A stretch of DNA of 64,000 bases from an uncultured Candidatus Saccharibacteria bacterium (lineage in GTDB: Bacteria; Patescibacteria; Saccharimonadia; Saccharimonadales; UBA4665), in contig CAMLQK010000002.1 in assembly GCA_946482285.1 (NCBI GenBank), positions 222,176 through 286,175 of the forward strand. Reading direction: 5' to 3'. Numbering within the stretch: position 1 is the stretch's first letter; each line of letters begins with the position of its first letter. The position numbers and the translations under genes were made by a program. This document shows, one piece after another, positions 35,401 through 43,000 of this stretch. The notes below the pieces were generated by a model. It was not told the DNA's origin. It made no database searches and saw nothing but the letters and a program-made list of their open reading frames with translations.

Positions 35401-35574
35401 CCCTCGTACTTTAACGAGGGCGTCCAGCGCCAAATCGTGGGCATACATTCGGATGTCAAGCAGCGTTTCGCGATTTGGGGCTGTGTATGAAGGCAGTATT
35501 TCCGATGCATAGATATCGTGGTCCAGTATTGGTTCCACGATTTTTTCACATGGCTGAAAGCCCACCTTTTCCAT
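32434..35574 (-). CDS. Large SF2 DEAD/DEAH-type helicase with C-terminal DNA-binding array
   Basis: 1046 residues. The helicase core occupies about 155-510: VIVAPTGSGKTYI (Walker A), AYTAFDEVHHS (DEVH), LGTTATPAYSP (motif III) and QMVGRALRRGD (motif VI). The core resembles restriction-enzyme R subunits and phage UvsW-type helicases. From about 545 to the end are several short modules that look like helix-turn-helix or helix-loop repeats, e.g. DGYILAEALAAEFNTTIAHAA, MTSEHFVHTYI, and SLTEIASNAGVSLATVSKYL (about 750-775), the last a LacI-like HTH. This combination is unusual. TATACT lies 6 nt before the ATG. Role unknown; DNA repair, replication or defence are possible. Confidence 0.85.
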   Translation of the reverse strand: MEKVGFQPCEKIVEPILDHDIYASEILPSYTAPNRETLLDIRMYAHDLALDALVKVRGGAGDVTGDAPSTQEIAEARDIMQPYLPELRTKLTRAHYLHSAKKLLESEDAHDIATQLRADFQHEMVSDVWRHMQMVRLRPDQTVGSDVLSSLETGVVIVAPTGSGKTYIIAKALQLCGVGRTLGPDNVMQTALVSVPTLDLIDQYSSSDERNIFRKVIGWDVPIAQYHGRSKEQSAVTLITHRSLQAATEDGIIKGDDYAYTAFDEVHHSMAPKTLPALRRLKGGMLGTTATPAYSPTKDVRRYFPHVDGGSARDFIELGILNPTRLFSFAANSRDHGANMTATLAADWISQGLRTLVYCEFGEDQIQARRIATHINAMLGEDAVKAVGSFRGNESDTDVDAFRNGALKGLTATNMLKEGFDDNVDAVIMLGCRTSLVDISQMVGRALRRGDKISRIAEVIPPNPHRLRLKSIWDVFGLKVIRQGELIGGEAGQVDGVSQFLRGTLDVGRRPAGEMRARKPRSNPFIPENLQEFLLPEQPVRTALLAPNTVKQSEPPPDGYILAEALAAEFNTTIAHAASALQSANIGVHKSWIQIGRERAYELWFAPEALHHFIENPPLKVAHSNAMCSSQLVELTGLSRQFFVNTAQKLKLTPQERLIIGSSKPAHFYEPEDVAKILDAVDGLVFADQSDVSIGELSQMTSEHFVHTYIADPSNGIAAVSKRRHPVHGIKGITDHVTAEDAAKITAAYKISSGQGRMSLTEIASNAGVSLATVSKYLTPQQRKQLRSRHGAGRGSAKTLPMETAALIVNELKCPDAPPSHLAPSSTLHKRFGGVPKTTYKRWLRQFDPDFEYVKLRGLDFTPLCVKWDAYRQLEKQFPIAPGSPPIDYARLPQEHGNPSEASVLYGRIILDFYGLELPAQDILLVTAQEALRLTSFVTKLHVKAGDIFVGDQDTEEQYISPGTLRNLFKATATPSMPPRGYIAAQDATTRLAKQFEERRAITEVIRRAIADEGVKKCFARPNAGGTGDVYLEAEKLKAMLASRGI

Positions 35575-35604
35575 CCAATCAGTATACCATCCTGAATATG
35601 TATA

Positions 35605-36861
35605 CTACATTTTTGGGCGGCGGTTGAGGATTGCCAAAGTCTCGATATGTGGCGTGTGCGGAAAGAAGTTATAGCCTTCAAAAAATGTAATTTCGTACGA
35701 CTGTTGCAGTAGTGCCAGGTCGCGGGCTTGTGTGGCCGGGTTGCAACTAAGGTACATAATTTTGGGCGGCAATACCGATAGTGTTTGCCGCACAACTTTG
35801 TCGTGCAGGCCTGCGCGCGGCGGATCGAAAATTACAATTCGGTCAGATGGGATATGCTCCAGCACTTTTTCGCTTGGTGATTCAATAACTTCAGCATTGA
35901 TATGGTTAGCACTGGCATTTACACGCGCCATCGCCGCCGTAGCAGGATCAGCCTCAACCAGCTGGACATTCTTTTGAGCGACACTAAGGCCAATACTTCC
36001 CACCCCCGCATACATGTCCACCAACGATTCGCTGGCACCAAATTCTTTTATACGGCCTAAAGCTTTTTCGAAAATTGGTATATTTACCTGGAAAAATGAG
36101 TCAACATCGTATGTAAACGTTTGCCCCAGTAGCGTGTCCTGTAATGTTGGGTCACCAACTTCTTGAAGCAGCGCTGTTGGCACGCTGGCTGGACTTTTAG
36201 GATTAGAGTGGTATACCCTTAGGCCCTTTAGTCCGGCGGGCAGTGGCAGCTCCGGAAATTTAATGGGTTTTACAAATAGCGAAGCCACCACCTCCCCACC
36301 CATAGATGAGCGAACAATAACTGTCTTGAGGTCACCGGCACGTACCTGGAGGTTATTCAGTAAGGCAACAAGCGCGTTTGCCCCAGCATCAAGTGCCGTA
36401 TCTGCCAATTGGCTGCCAGTTACAATTGTTTTATGGTGCGAGCCGCGGTTGTGCAGGGCCAAATGCAGCCCATCGTCGTCTCCCCAAAAACTGTACTCCA
36501 TTTTATTGCGGTAATGCCATTCCTGACCGGCCGCCACAAATGCAAAATCCGGGATTGGCACATGCGCTTGTACAAACAGCTCCTCTACAATCCGTTTTTT
36601 GTAATCATTCTCTACTTCGTACTTCATGATTTGCCATGGACTGGTGGCCAGGTAGTTCGGCTCGCGCGCCTCAACCCGTTCAATGCTCGGCTCAATAATC
36701 TCTTCGGCGATAGCTTCTACATATGAACGTTTCTTTTTAATAACCCTCACAACTACTTTTTCGCCCGGTAGCGCACCCCATACCAGTACTTTTTGCCCAG
36801 TGGGCAGCGTAGCCAACCCTTGGCCGCCGTGGATCAGTTTTTCAATAACAACTTCTTGCAT
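35605..36861 (-). CDS. rlmD: 23S rRNA (uracil-C5)-methyltransferase, RumA/TrmA family
   Basis: Methylates a uracil at C5 in rRNA (U1939 in E. coli) using SAM. 418 residues: an N-terminal TRAM domain (VIEKLIHGGQGLATL, GALPGEKVVVRV), a central RNA-binding part, and the SAM domain with SLVDMYAGVGSIGLS (motif I), FDPPRAGL (motif IV) and YLSCNPATQARDL with the nucleophilic Cys. The iron-sulfur cysteines of classical RlmD are absent from the N-terminal part. The exact target position (RlmD, RlmC or TrmA) is not certain. It starts directly after the HAD stop (TAAATG). Confidence 0.88.
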   Translation of the reverse strand: MQEVVIEKLIHGGQGLATLPTGQKVLVWGALPGEKVVVRVIKKKRSYVEAIAEEIIEPSIERVEAREPNYLATSPWQIMKYEVENDYKKRIVEELFVQAHVPIPDFAFVAAGQEWHYRNKMEYSFWGDDDGLHLALHNRGSHHKTIVTGSQLADTALDAGANALVALLNNLQVRAGDLKTVIVRSSMGGEVVASLFVKPIKFPELPLPAGLKGLRVYHSNPKSPASVPTALLQEVGDPTLQDTLLGQTFTYDVDSFFQVNIPIFEKALGRIKEFGASESLVDMYAGVGSIGLSVAQKNVQLVEADPATAAMARVNASANHINAEVIESPSEKVLEHIPSDRIVIFDPPRAGLHDKVVRQTLSVLPPKIMYLSCNPATQARDLALLQQSYEITFFEGYNFFPHTPHIETLAILNRRPKM

Positions 36862-37485
36862 TTATATTCCTTCAATTGCAGTTACAAGTTCCTTGGGATC
36901 AGATATGAGCGCATCTGGTTTGCGGGAGCGCAGCAAGACTTCGTCATTGTACCCCCACGACACTGATACGCATGCCAAGCCAGCCTTGCGAGCGCCTTCT
37001 ATGTCACGTGATTCATCACCAATATAAATACATTCATGAGGCTGCAAGCTATTCTGGCGCAGTACCTTTTTAATGGCGGCCGCTTTGTTCAGCAGCCCAA
37101 TTCCACCATATACTCTCGAAAAATACCCTTCAATATTGTTCGCCTTGAGGAACTGATTTATATTATGGGCGCTGTTTGAACTCATTATTTGCATATCGTA
37201 CCCTTTAGCATACAGCTGGCGTAGTGGCTCGTGCATGCCAGCGAACAACTGTACCGAGTCCATGCGTTCGGCCATCATCCTACGCCCCTTAACCAGCAGG
37301 CGCGGCACTTGCATAGGATTGACGTGCAGCTCTTTGGCTGCCACCATAATTGGCTGCTTGCGCAAGTACGCCACAAGCTCGGGGTCTTCTATGCGCGGAT
37401 GCTTTGTAATTTCATAAAAAATATCAACGGCTGCTTCAAAACTGTCTGCCAGCGTCCCATCAAAATCGAATAGTAACGTGCGCAT
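36862..37485 (-). CDS. HAD-superfamily phosphatase (phosphoglycolate phosphatase-like)
   Basis: 207 residues. LLFDFDGTLADS (motif I, nucleophile Asp and acid Asp), QIMSSNSAHNI (motif II Ser), and YIGDESRDIEGARKAG (motif IV acidic pair, with the Lys of motif III in KAAAIKKVL). A C1-type helical cap lies between motifs I and II. It probably removes phosphate from a small metabolite. It sits 3 nt after the heliorhodopsin and is followed at once by rlmD, so all three appear to share one transcript. Confidence 0.88.
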   Translation of the reverse strand: MRTLLFDFDGTLADSFEAAVDIFYEITKHPRIEDPELVAYLRKQPIMVAAKELHVNPMQVPRLLVKGRRMMAERMDSVQLFAGMHEPLRQLYAKGYDMQIMSSNSAHNINQFLKANNIEGYFSRVYGGIGLLNKAAAIKKVLRQNSLQPHECIYIGDESRDIEGARKAGLACVSVSWGYNDEVLLRSRKPDALISDPKELVTAIEGI

Positions 37486-37488
37486 ATA

Positions 37489-38370
37489 CTATGGACGAAG
37501 CAGCCCGGCAAATACCTGCCACGCCAATACCGTTTTTGCCACAAGGCTTAAAATCATATATACTTGCTCGCCGAATATATAGTCCGCCCAGCGGCCATTA
37601 CGGCGGTACTGCATGAGCATATTCACAGCGAAACTACTGAAACACACAAACATTGAACCATATATCCAATAGACAAACGCAGGCACCTGGCCATCACCGT
37701 ATAGCGATGCACCTATGGCGTACACGGCAAAAGCTATCCACGGAGTAACACCTGCGATGCAACCTATCACATACGCCAGCCAGTTTACACGTGCCTTTCC
37801 CTCGTTATATATTTCCATTGCCAAGCCTGCCATATTCATGACTGCAGTCAGAACGAAAAGCATTATAGCGGCGGACAGGTCGTATATTCCGCTCAAAAAT
37901 CCAATAGCAACCATCATAGTGCTGGCACTTACCGCGTATTCAATCCAGCGAAGACGGTTAATACCTTTTACAAGGTCTGATTCGTATCTTCGGCGATAGA
38001 ATGTAGCCATTGCCGTATGCGCAGCCGCGGATATTAAGAAGAACGTTGCAATAAGCCATGCAGCGTTAATATCAAACAGCTGGTGCGTGCCCACCGTAAG
38101 CCCTTGGTTTTCGAAAAGTGGATTGGGGGTCAAGTAGCTAGTAGTTACCGGAAATAAGCGCTCGTCGCTAACAACAAGGATGGCCAATGCCTGAAAAGCG
38201 TGGATAATTGCCAGCCACTTGTTCCAACGATATAGCTTTTCCAATGGGTTCTTCGCCTTTTCCATGGCGTCAGCCACTACCTCTTTTACAGTTTCGGGTG
38301 TCGGCGTTGGTTTTTTAGACGCATTTTTTGCTACTTTTGCTGCTGTACGTTTTTTCTTTGATGAAGCCAT
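37489..38370 (-). CDS. Heliorhodopsin
   Basis: 293 residues with seven hydrophobic segments. The diagnostic heliorhodopsin blocks are present: LRWIEYAVSASTMMVAI in TM3, with the counterion Glu at 144, and YMILSLVAKTVLAWQ in TM7, with the retinal-binding Lys at 279. The long N-terminus (about 45 residues, Lys/Ala-rich: MASSKKKRTAAKVAKNASKK) should face the cytoplasm, as heliorhodopsins are inverted relative to type-1 rhodopsins. They bind retinal but do not pump; their role is still debated. I use ATG 38370: TATAGT with TGG extension (38378-38383) lies 7 nt upstream, and the longer frame would run into galU. No retinal synthesis gene is in the window. Confidence 0.88.
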   Translation of the reverse strand: MASSKKKRTAAKVAKNASKKPTPTPETVKEVVADAMEKAKNPLEKLYRWNKWLAIIHAFQALAILVVSDERLFPVTTSYLTPNPLFENQGLTVGTHQLFDINAAWLIATFFLISAAAHTAMATFYRRRYESDLVKGINRLRWIEYAVSASTMMVAIGFLSGIYDLSAAIMLFVLTAVMNMAGLAMEIYNEGKARVNWLAYVIGCIAGVTPWIAFAVYAIGASLYGDGQVPAFVYWIYGSMFVCFSSFAVNMLMQYRRNGRWADYIFGEQVYMILSLVAKTVLAWQVFAGLLRP

Positions 38371-38420
38371 AGATACAACTATACCACGCCACCAGAACAG
38401 AGCGCTACTAAATACCCCTG

Positions 38421-39266
38421 TTACAAGTCGCTCAGATGACTCGCAATATACTGGTTGGCATATAGCCAATTCTCGACCGTTCCGCTATCCAGATACTCGC
38501 CTTGGGCGCGCATAACACATATTTCGTTACCGTCTTGGGCAAAAGCATTTAACGCATCAATAATATAGTATTCGCCCGAAGGGTTTGGTTGGGATTGCAT
38601 AATTTTGTCTAAGTATTCATAAAATGCGGCAGGCAGCACGTATTTGCTAATATTGATCAGATTACTTTCTGCCTCTTCGATGCTTGGCTTTTCTTGTATG
38701 GCATCATAAACTAAATGGCCATCCACTTCATGTGAAGCAATAACTCCATAATTGCTCACCATTGTTTCGGGCACTTCTACCCCCAGCATTGCCGATTTGC
38801 TGCCAGCCGCTTTCATAAGGCGTTTGATTTCGGACGACCCGTCGGCATTAAAAACAAAATCATCACCTGTGAGCACCAAAAAATGCTCGCCGGGGTTAAT
38901 AAACTCACGGCACAGCATTACTGGCACAGCCGTGCCGTATGGTGCGTCACTAGCAGTATCTTGCTCGACATAATGGAATGTCGCCTGCTTGGGTGGCAAA
39001 ACTGAGCTGGCCAAACGTTGTTTTTTGTGTGCTGCCAGATATTCTTCGAGTACAATATTGCGGCCATAATAGTTGCGTATCTGCACCGCATCTTTGTTAA
39101 CGACAAAATAAATATCGGTGATGCCTGCCTTGATGCAGTCTTCAACCACATAATCTACTACAGGGCGGTTCAGAATCGGCAGCATCGACTTTTCGATTGC
39201 TTTTGTAACAGGCAGGCGGCGTGTACCATAACCTGCAACAAGGATAATAGCTTTCGTACAGTTCAT
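38421..39266 (-). CDS. galU: UTP-glucose-1-phosphate uridylyltransferase
   Basis: Makes UDP-glucose from UTP and glucose-1-phosphate for surface glycans. 281 residues: AIILVAGYGTRRLPVTKAIEK (nucleotide-binding loop with the catalytic Arg/Lys), PILNRPVVDYVVED, and FLVLTGDDFVF (metal-binding Asp). GEYYIIDALNAF and a hydrophobic C-terminus complete the family pattern. Note GYGTRRLP: the first loop has RR instead of the usual GTR(F/M)LP, a small change. The gene lies upstream of the heliorhodopsin, in the same direction, 50 nt apart. Confidence 0.94.
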   Translation of the reverse strand: MNCTKAIILVAGYGTRRLPVTKAIEKSMLPILNRPVVDYVVEDCIKAGITDIYFVVNKDAVQIRNYYGRNIVLEEYLAAHKKQRLASSVLPPKQATFHYVEQDTASDAPYGTAVPVMLCREFINPGEHFLVLTGDDFVFNADGSSEIKRLMKAAGSKSAMLGVEVPETMVSNYGVIASHEVDGHLVYDAIQEKPSIEEAESNLINISKYVLPAAFYEYLDKIMQSQPNPSGEYYIIDALNAFAQDGNEICVMRAQGEYLDSGTVENWLYANQYIASHLSDL

Positions 39267-39317
39267 ATACCTATCTTTTTAACCATTCAATGGTACCACA
39301 CGTAGCTGCGGCGGTCG

Positions 39318-39800
39318 TTATGGAATTGGCTGGTACGGCACGTGGCACATTCCCCGCCCTGTCCGTTCTGTAAATTTTTGATGGTAGTCCTCTGCTTTGT
39401 AAAATGGCTGAGCCGGAATAACTTGGGTAACAACTGGCTTGTCTTTTTTTACTTGCACGGCATCGCCCACACTTTGTGCTACTTGCTGCTGTATTTCATT
39501 AAAATAAAAGATTGCCGAGCGATATTGGTCGCCCACATCAGGTCCCTGGCGATTAAGCTGCGTTGGGTCGTGCATACGAAAGAACTGCTTGACTAATGTT
39601 TCGTAGGTAACAATAGCTGGGTCATATTCTATCAGCACCGCCTCGGCATGCCCGGTATTGCGATAGCATACATCTTCGTAGGTGGGGTGCTCAGTGTGGC
39701 CGCCCGTATAGCCCACCGTTGTCCGTATGACACCTGGAACTTGATCAAAGTAATACTGCACTCCCCAAAAACAACCCGCTGCAAATAGTGCTTTCTGCAT
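39318..39800 (-). CDS. msrA: Peptide methionine sulfoxide reductase MsrA
   Basis: Repairs oxidised methionine (S form). 160 residues with the catalytic AAGCFWGVQYYF (Cys near residue 10), VGYTGG, YEDVCYRNTGHAE and DPTQLNRQGPDVGDQYRSAIF. Only one further Cys occurs near the end (GMCHVP), a candidate resolving residue. TATACT (39807-39812) ends 6 nt before the ATG, consistent with a leaderless message. Confidence 0.96.
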   Translation of the reverse strand: MQKALFAAGCFWGVQYYFDQVPGVIRTTVGYTGGHTEHPTYEDVCYRNTGHAEAVLIEYDPAIVTYETLVKQFFRMHDPTQLNRQGPDVGDQYRSAIFYFNEIQQQVAQSVGDAVQVKKDKPVVTQVIPAQPFYKAEDYHQKFTERTGRGMCHVPYQPIP

Positions 39801-39876
39801 ATGCCTAGTATAACAAAAAACACCCTGTTAGGTGCACAAAATACGGAGGTAAAAAGCGGGCAAAAAATAAAGAAAC

Positions 39877-40224
39877 GTGGAGAAAGGATGGCAATTGCCA
39901 GATACAGACCGGACGGAACCCGTCATCTACCCCCCACGGGAGAATCAGGGTTCCGTCCGGCTGCAGGCCAACGTATTACCACTGGAAGTGGCACATTTGC
40001 TGGCCGGTCGGAAGATGTGGCGGGATGGGGTCGCGCCAACTGATGACATAATTAGCCAAACAGTGCAAGCTGTTTGCAGTAGTGCGTTACCGCCCACGCA
40101 GCCAGCAACAGCACTCAGCTTTACCATCTTCCTAATGCGCGACTCTATCGCGATTGTCCCCAAACACGAGAGTCCAGCGCACTTCCTTTTGTTCCCTATA
40201 GAGAGAACACGTTTCAATTTTTAA
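39877..40224 (+). CDS. Possible small hypothetical protein, 115 aa
   Basis: An open plus-strand frame starting with GTG (reads MEKGWQLPDTDRTEPVIYPP) and ending FLLFPIERTRFNF. It fills the gap between msrA and the LPQTG gene and its composition is backbone-like. Support is weak: the GTG has no good ribosome site. A second frame starting at ATG 39888, after GGAGAAAGG, encodes only 51 residues (MAIARYRPDGTRHLPPTGES...). One of the two may be real, or the region may have a frameshift. Confidence 0.4.
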   Translation: MEKGWQLPDTDRTEPVIYPPRENQGSVRLQANVLPLEVAHLLAGRKMWRDGVAPTDDIISQTVQAVCSSALPPTQPATALSFTIFLMRDSIAIVPKHESPAHFLLFPIERTRFNF

Positions 40225-40340
40225 GCCCGCATAAGCGTTGTTCTTTCGAACTTACCCCATAGTAACAGATACGGGAGGTCGTTCAACCCTATTATTTGTG
40301 ATATTTGTCACATTATGCTATTGCTTTTTTCTTATAAATA

Positions 40341-40368
40341 TTGACTAATAGTAAATTAAGCGTATAAT
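40341..40368 (+). promoter_or_regulatory. Strong promoter of the LPQTG protein gene
   Basis: TTGACT (40341-40346), 16-nt spacer, TATAAT (40363-40368). A leader with a CTCAC/GTGAG stem and an AAAGGAG ribosome site follows. Among the strongest consensus matches in the window, suggesting high expression. Confidence 0.8.
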
Positions 40369-40428
40369 AAGGTTTGTAATTGAGAGCCTCACCCGGTTTC
40401 CCTCGTGAGACAAAGGAGTTGAACTAAT

Positions 40429-41130
40429 ATGGCTAATCTTAAAGCTTTCGTAATGAGTGGTGTACTTGCCCTCAGTATCATCGGCGTTCCTGTCGCTAAT
40501 GCCCTTGCATGGCAGCCAGAAGGCAAAATCGTTAAGAAAGTTCAGAACGTTACCGCTAAGGGCGAACTGAGCGACGCAAATAACGCGAGCAGCGCTGTTG
40601 CCGCCAAACCCGGCGACATCTTGAACTACGTTATTACCGTTAGTAACGCCCAGACCAAGGACGACGGTATGAACGACATGACTAACACCGTCCTTAAGGA
40701 CACACTTCCGGAAGGTGTTGAGCTCGTAAGCAACCCAAGCGCCCGTGAAATTACCGAAAACCTCGGCACGCTTAAGCCAAAACAGAGCGTAACTAAGGAA
40801 TACCAGGTAAAGGTAACAGCTGCTAAAGACGTTACCATCACCAACAAAGCATGTTTCACTGGTAACACTGCCGTTAACGACAACCCACAGCAAGGCTGTG
40901 ACAACGCTGTCGTTAAGGTAACTGTTCCCCCAAAGGAAGAACCAAAGCCAGAGACGCCTGTAACAACCACACCCGAGACGCCAAAAACCGAAACACCTGC
41001 ACCTGTTGCTGAAACACCTGCAGAAGAACTTCCTCAGACTGGTCCCGCCAGCACAATCCTGATGGTTCTTGTAGCCGTAGCTGCTGGCTACCTAGTACGC
41101 ATGAAGTACTTAGCCCGCCAAGAAAGTTAA
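40429..41130 (+). CDS. Secreted DUF11-type surface protein with LPQTG sortase signal
   Basis: 233 residues. Signal peptide (MANLKAFVMSGVLALSIIG, cleavage after NALA). One DUF11-like beta domain follows (about 50-165: AKPGDILNYVITVSNAQT, VLKDTLPEGVELV, two Cys in ACFTGN and GCDNA that could form a disulfide). Then a Pro/Thr/Glu-rich stalk, and LPQTG followed by a hydrophobic helix and a basic tail (RMKYLARQES), a classic sortase anchor. DUF11 domains are frequent in Gram-positive adhesins. It could mediate contact with the host bacterium; this is inference. It has a strong promoter and a good terminator. Confidence 0.9.
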   Translation: MANLKAFVMSGVLALSIIGVPVANALAWQPEGKIVKKVQNVTAKGELSDANNASSAVAAKPGDILNYVITVSNAQTKDDGMNDMTNTVLKDTLPEGVELVSNPSAREITENLGTLKPKQSVTKEYQVKVTAAKDVTITNKACFTGNTAVNDNPQQGCDNAVVKVTVPPKEEPKPETPVTTTPETPKTETPAPVAETPAEELPQTGPASTILMVLVAVAAGYLVRMKYLARQES

Positions 41131-41148
41131 TTCGCCCAACAGTCAGTC

Positions 41149-41178
41149 AAAAAGCCCCTCTAGCTGAGGGGCTTTTTT
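41149..41178 (+). terminator. Terminator of the LPQTG gene
   Basis: AAAAAGCCCCTC (41149-41160), TAGCT loop, GAGGGGCTTTTTT (41166-41178). Confidence 0.92.
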
Positions 41179-41195
41179 GTAGTAGTAATCAGTCC

Positions 41196-41498
41196 CTATT
41201 CACTAATTTCTACATCGCGCCAAAAAGCAACGTAATTACTAAAATCCTTCTTTACAATTTCAATGGCAGAGGGCTTGGGTTGTGGATAGCTAAACGCATT
41301 ATCACTGTGCACTTCGCCATCTACGACCACATCGAAGTATTGGCATTCACCCTTCCACGGGCATGTGTAGGGCGTATCACTTTTTTGCAGGTATTCCTGC
41401 TTCACACTAGAGGGTGGAAAATACCAATTTTGCTCAATATAAATGAGGTCTTCCTTGGGTGCTTCGGCAACAATTTTGCCATTTACGACTGCTTTCAT
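41196..41498 (-). CDS. DUF427 family protein
   Basis: 100 residues with the DUF427 layout: a short beta-rich fold with VVNGKIVAEAPKE, YFPPSSV, TCPWKGECQYFDV and SYPQPKPSA. The function of the family is not firmly known. The start ATG 41498 is fixed by AAAGGAG 5 nt upstream; a longer frame upstream would overlap the MscS gene. It is co-directional with, and directly downstream of, the MscS gene. Confidence 0.85.
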   Translation of the reverse strand: MKAVVNGKIVAEAPKEDLIYIEQNWYFPPSSVKQEYLQKSDTPYTCPWKGECQYFDVVVDGEVHSDNAFSYPQPKPSAIEIVKKDFSNYVAFWRDVEISE

Positions 41499-41508
41499 GC
41501 AAGCTCCT

Positions 41509-42389
41509 TTAATGTGCTTTATGCTTACTGTGCTGTTCTTCGTGGACAACAACTTGCGGGTACGGGATCTCGATACCCTTCTTGTCGAACGCTATCATAA
41601 TACGGCGACGGAACTCACCAGCGACATCCCACTGAGTACCAGCCGTTACCTTGCCCAGCGCCTTAATTATCATAACTGAGGCATCGAACCGGTCTACACG
41701 TAAGAACTGGATTGCCTCGGTGATATCCTTACCCATTGCTTCGTCACCAGCAAGTTCAATACCGACTTCGTTAATTACCTTCTTGGCCTTGTCGATATCT
41801 GTTGTGTAGGTAACTGGTATGTCGACGTTAACATTGGCATACTTGAAGGTCATATTGGTGATAACACCGACCGATCCGTTGGAGACGATATGCAGGTTAC
41901 CGTCTAAATCGCGCAATTTGGTAATACGCACGGTAATATCCTCTACTACACCGAGACGCCATTTGGCAGGCCTGCGCTGAGCGTTACAATATCGCCCACC
42001 CGATACTGGTTTTCCAGGATTATAAAAACGCCAGCTAAAAAATCGCGGATAGCACCCTGAGCACCGACACCCACAACGATACCAATTAATCCTGCCCCGG
42101 TGAGCAGACCCGCAAAATTAACATGGAGTTGCATGAGAATTACAATAACCGCCACAATCCACACCAACACCATACTGGCGGTATGGAATACGGTTATGAG
42201 CGTGTCTTCGCGCTTGCGCTCTTCCTCTTTACTGCTATAGCGGTGGGTGCGGATTATACGACACACAATGCGTTCGATAGGGCTGCGCAACACAAGCTGC
42301 AGAAGAAGTGCTGCAATGACTGTTAGCAGCACTTGGATCAGCCGATTTTCTAGGATAGGTGCTAGTGTTTGAGTAATATCAGAGTCCAT
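41509..42389 (-). pseudogene. MscS-type mechanosensitive channel, interrupted by a one-base frameshift
   Basis: The first frame (42389-41946) covers the membrane part: three hydrophobic helices including the pore helix LLTGAGLIGIVVGVGAQGAIRD and the start of the beta domain (RVGDIVTLSAGLPNGVSV, then stop). The second frame (from about 41955 to 41509) continues VVEDITVRITKLRDLDGN and the C-terminal alpha/beta domain. Adding one G to the GG near 41952 would restore GVSGVVEDITVR, exactly as in intact MscS. So either a real frameshift mutation, a programmed slip or an assembly error splits a channel of about 293 residues that releases solutes under osmotic downshock. Confidence 0.85.
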
Positions 42390-42487
42390 AACCTAACCTT
42401 AACGGTTTTACACCTTGCCCGCAAGTTATGTTGCCTTTTACCCCAGGGCGCAGTACGCTAATGACATAAAATAAGAGGTTTTTTGTA

Positions 42488-43000
42488 ATGTTCATGTCCA
42501 AAATAGCGCATATCGAAGAGACTCTTGATGCTTTCTTTCGCAAAAATGCACCAAGCATAGCAGCCAGCAGCAAGGATTTTATTGTTAAGTACATCCCCTA
42601 TGTCAGCCTTATCATGGGCTTGCTCAGCTTTCTGACATTCTGGTCGCTATGGGAATGGATACGTGCCGCCAATAAGTTAGTAGACTTTGCCAACGATGCT
42701 GCCGCCAAATACGGCACACCCCCCGCGGAGCATGTCCATATCATGGCATGGGTAGGCCTAATCTTGCTGTTGGCGCAAGCCATCTTCTTTCTGCGCGCCT
42801 ATGCGCCACTGCGCAACCGGCAAAAAGACGGCTGGAACTTTTTCTTTTATGCAGTACTCGTTGATACGCTCTATAGCATTCTAGTGGTCTTTACCGATTA
42901 TGCTGGCCTGTTTTCTATGGTGTGGAACGTTATTTGGAATACGCTGGTCTTGTACTTCTTGTTCCAAATTCGCAGCCACTACACTACTAAAAAGTCCTAG
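42488..43000 (+). CDS. Polytopic membrane protein, unknown function
   Basis: 170 residues, four hydrophobic segments (about 34-57, 85-103, 118-137, 140-157) with short charged loops. No known family was recognised. AAGAGG lies before the first ATG; a second ATG two codons on is possible. The gene converges on the sugar dehydrogenase gene, overlapping it by 4 nt. Confidence 0.7.
   Translation: MFMSKIAHIEETLDAFFRKNAPSIAASSKDFIVKYIPYVSLIMGLLSFLTFWSLWEWIRAANKLVDFANDAAAKYGTPPAEHVHIMAWVGLILLLAQAIFFLRAYAPLRNRQKDGWNFFFYAVLVDTLYSILVVFTDYAGLFSMVWNVIWNTLVLYFLFQIRSHYTTKKS

Noticed and set aside
39888..40043. 51-residue frame starting at an ATG with a fair Shine-Dalgarno
   Set aside because: It is short and overlaps a longer frame that fills the gap; neither could be confirmed, so the longer one is listed with low confidence.
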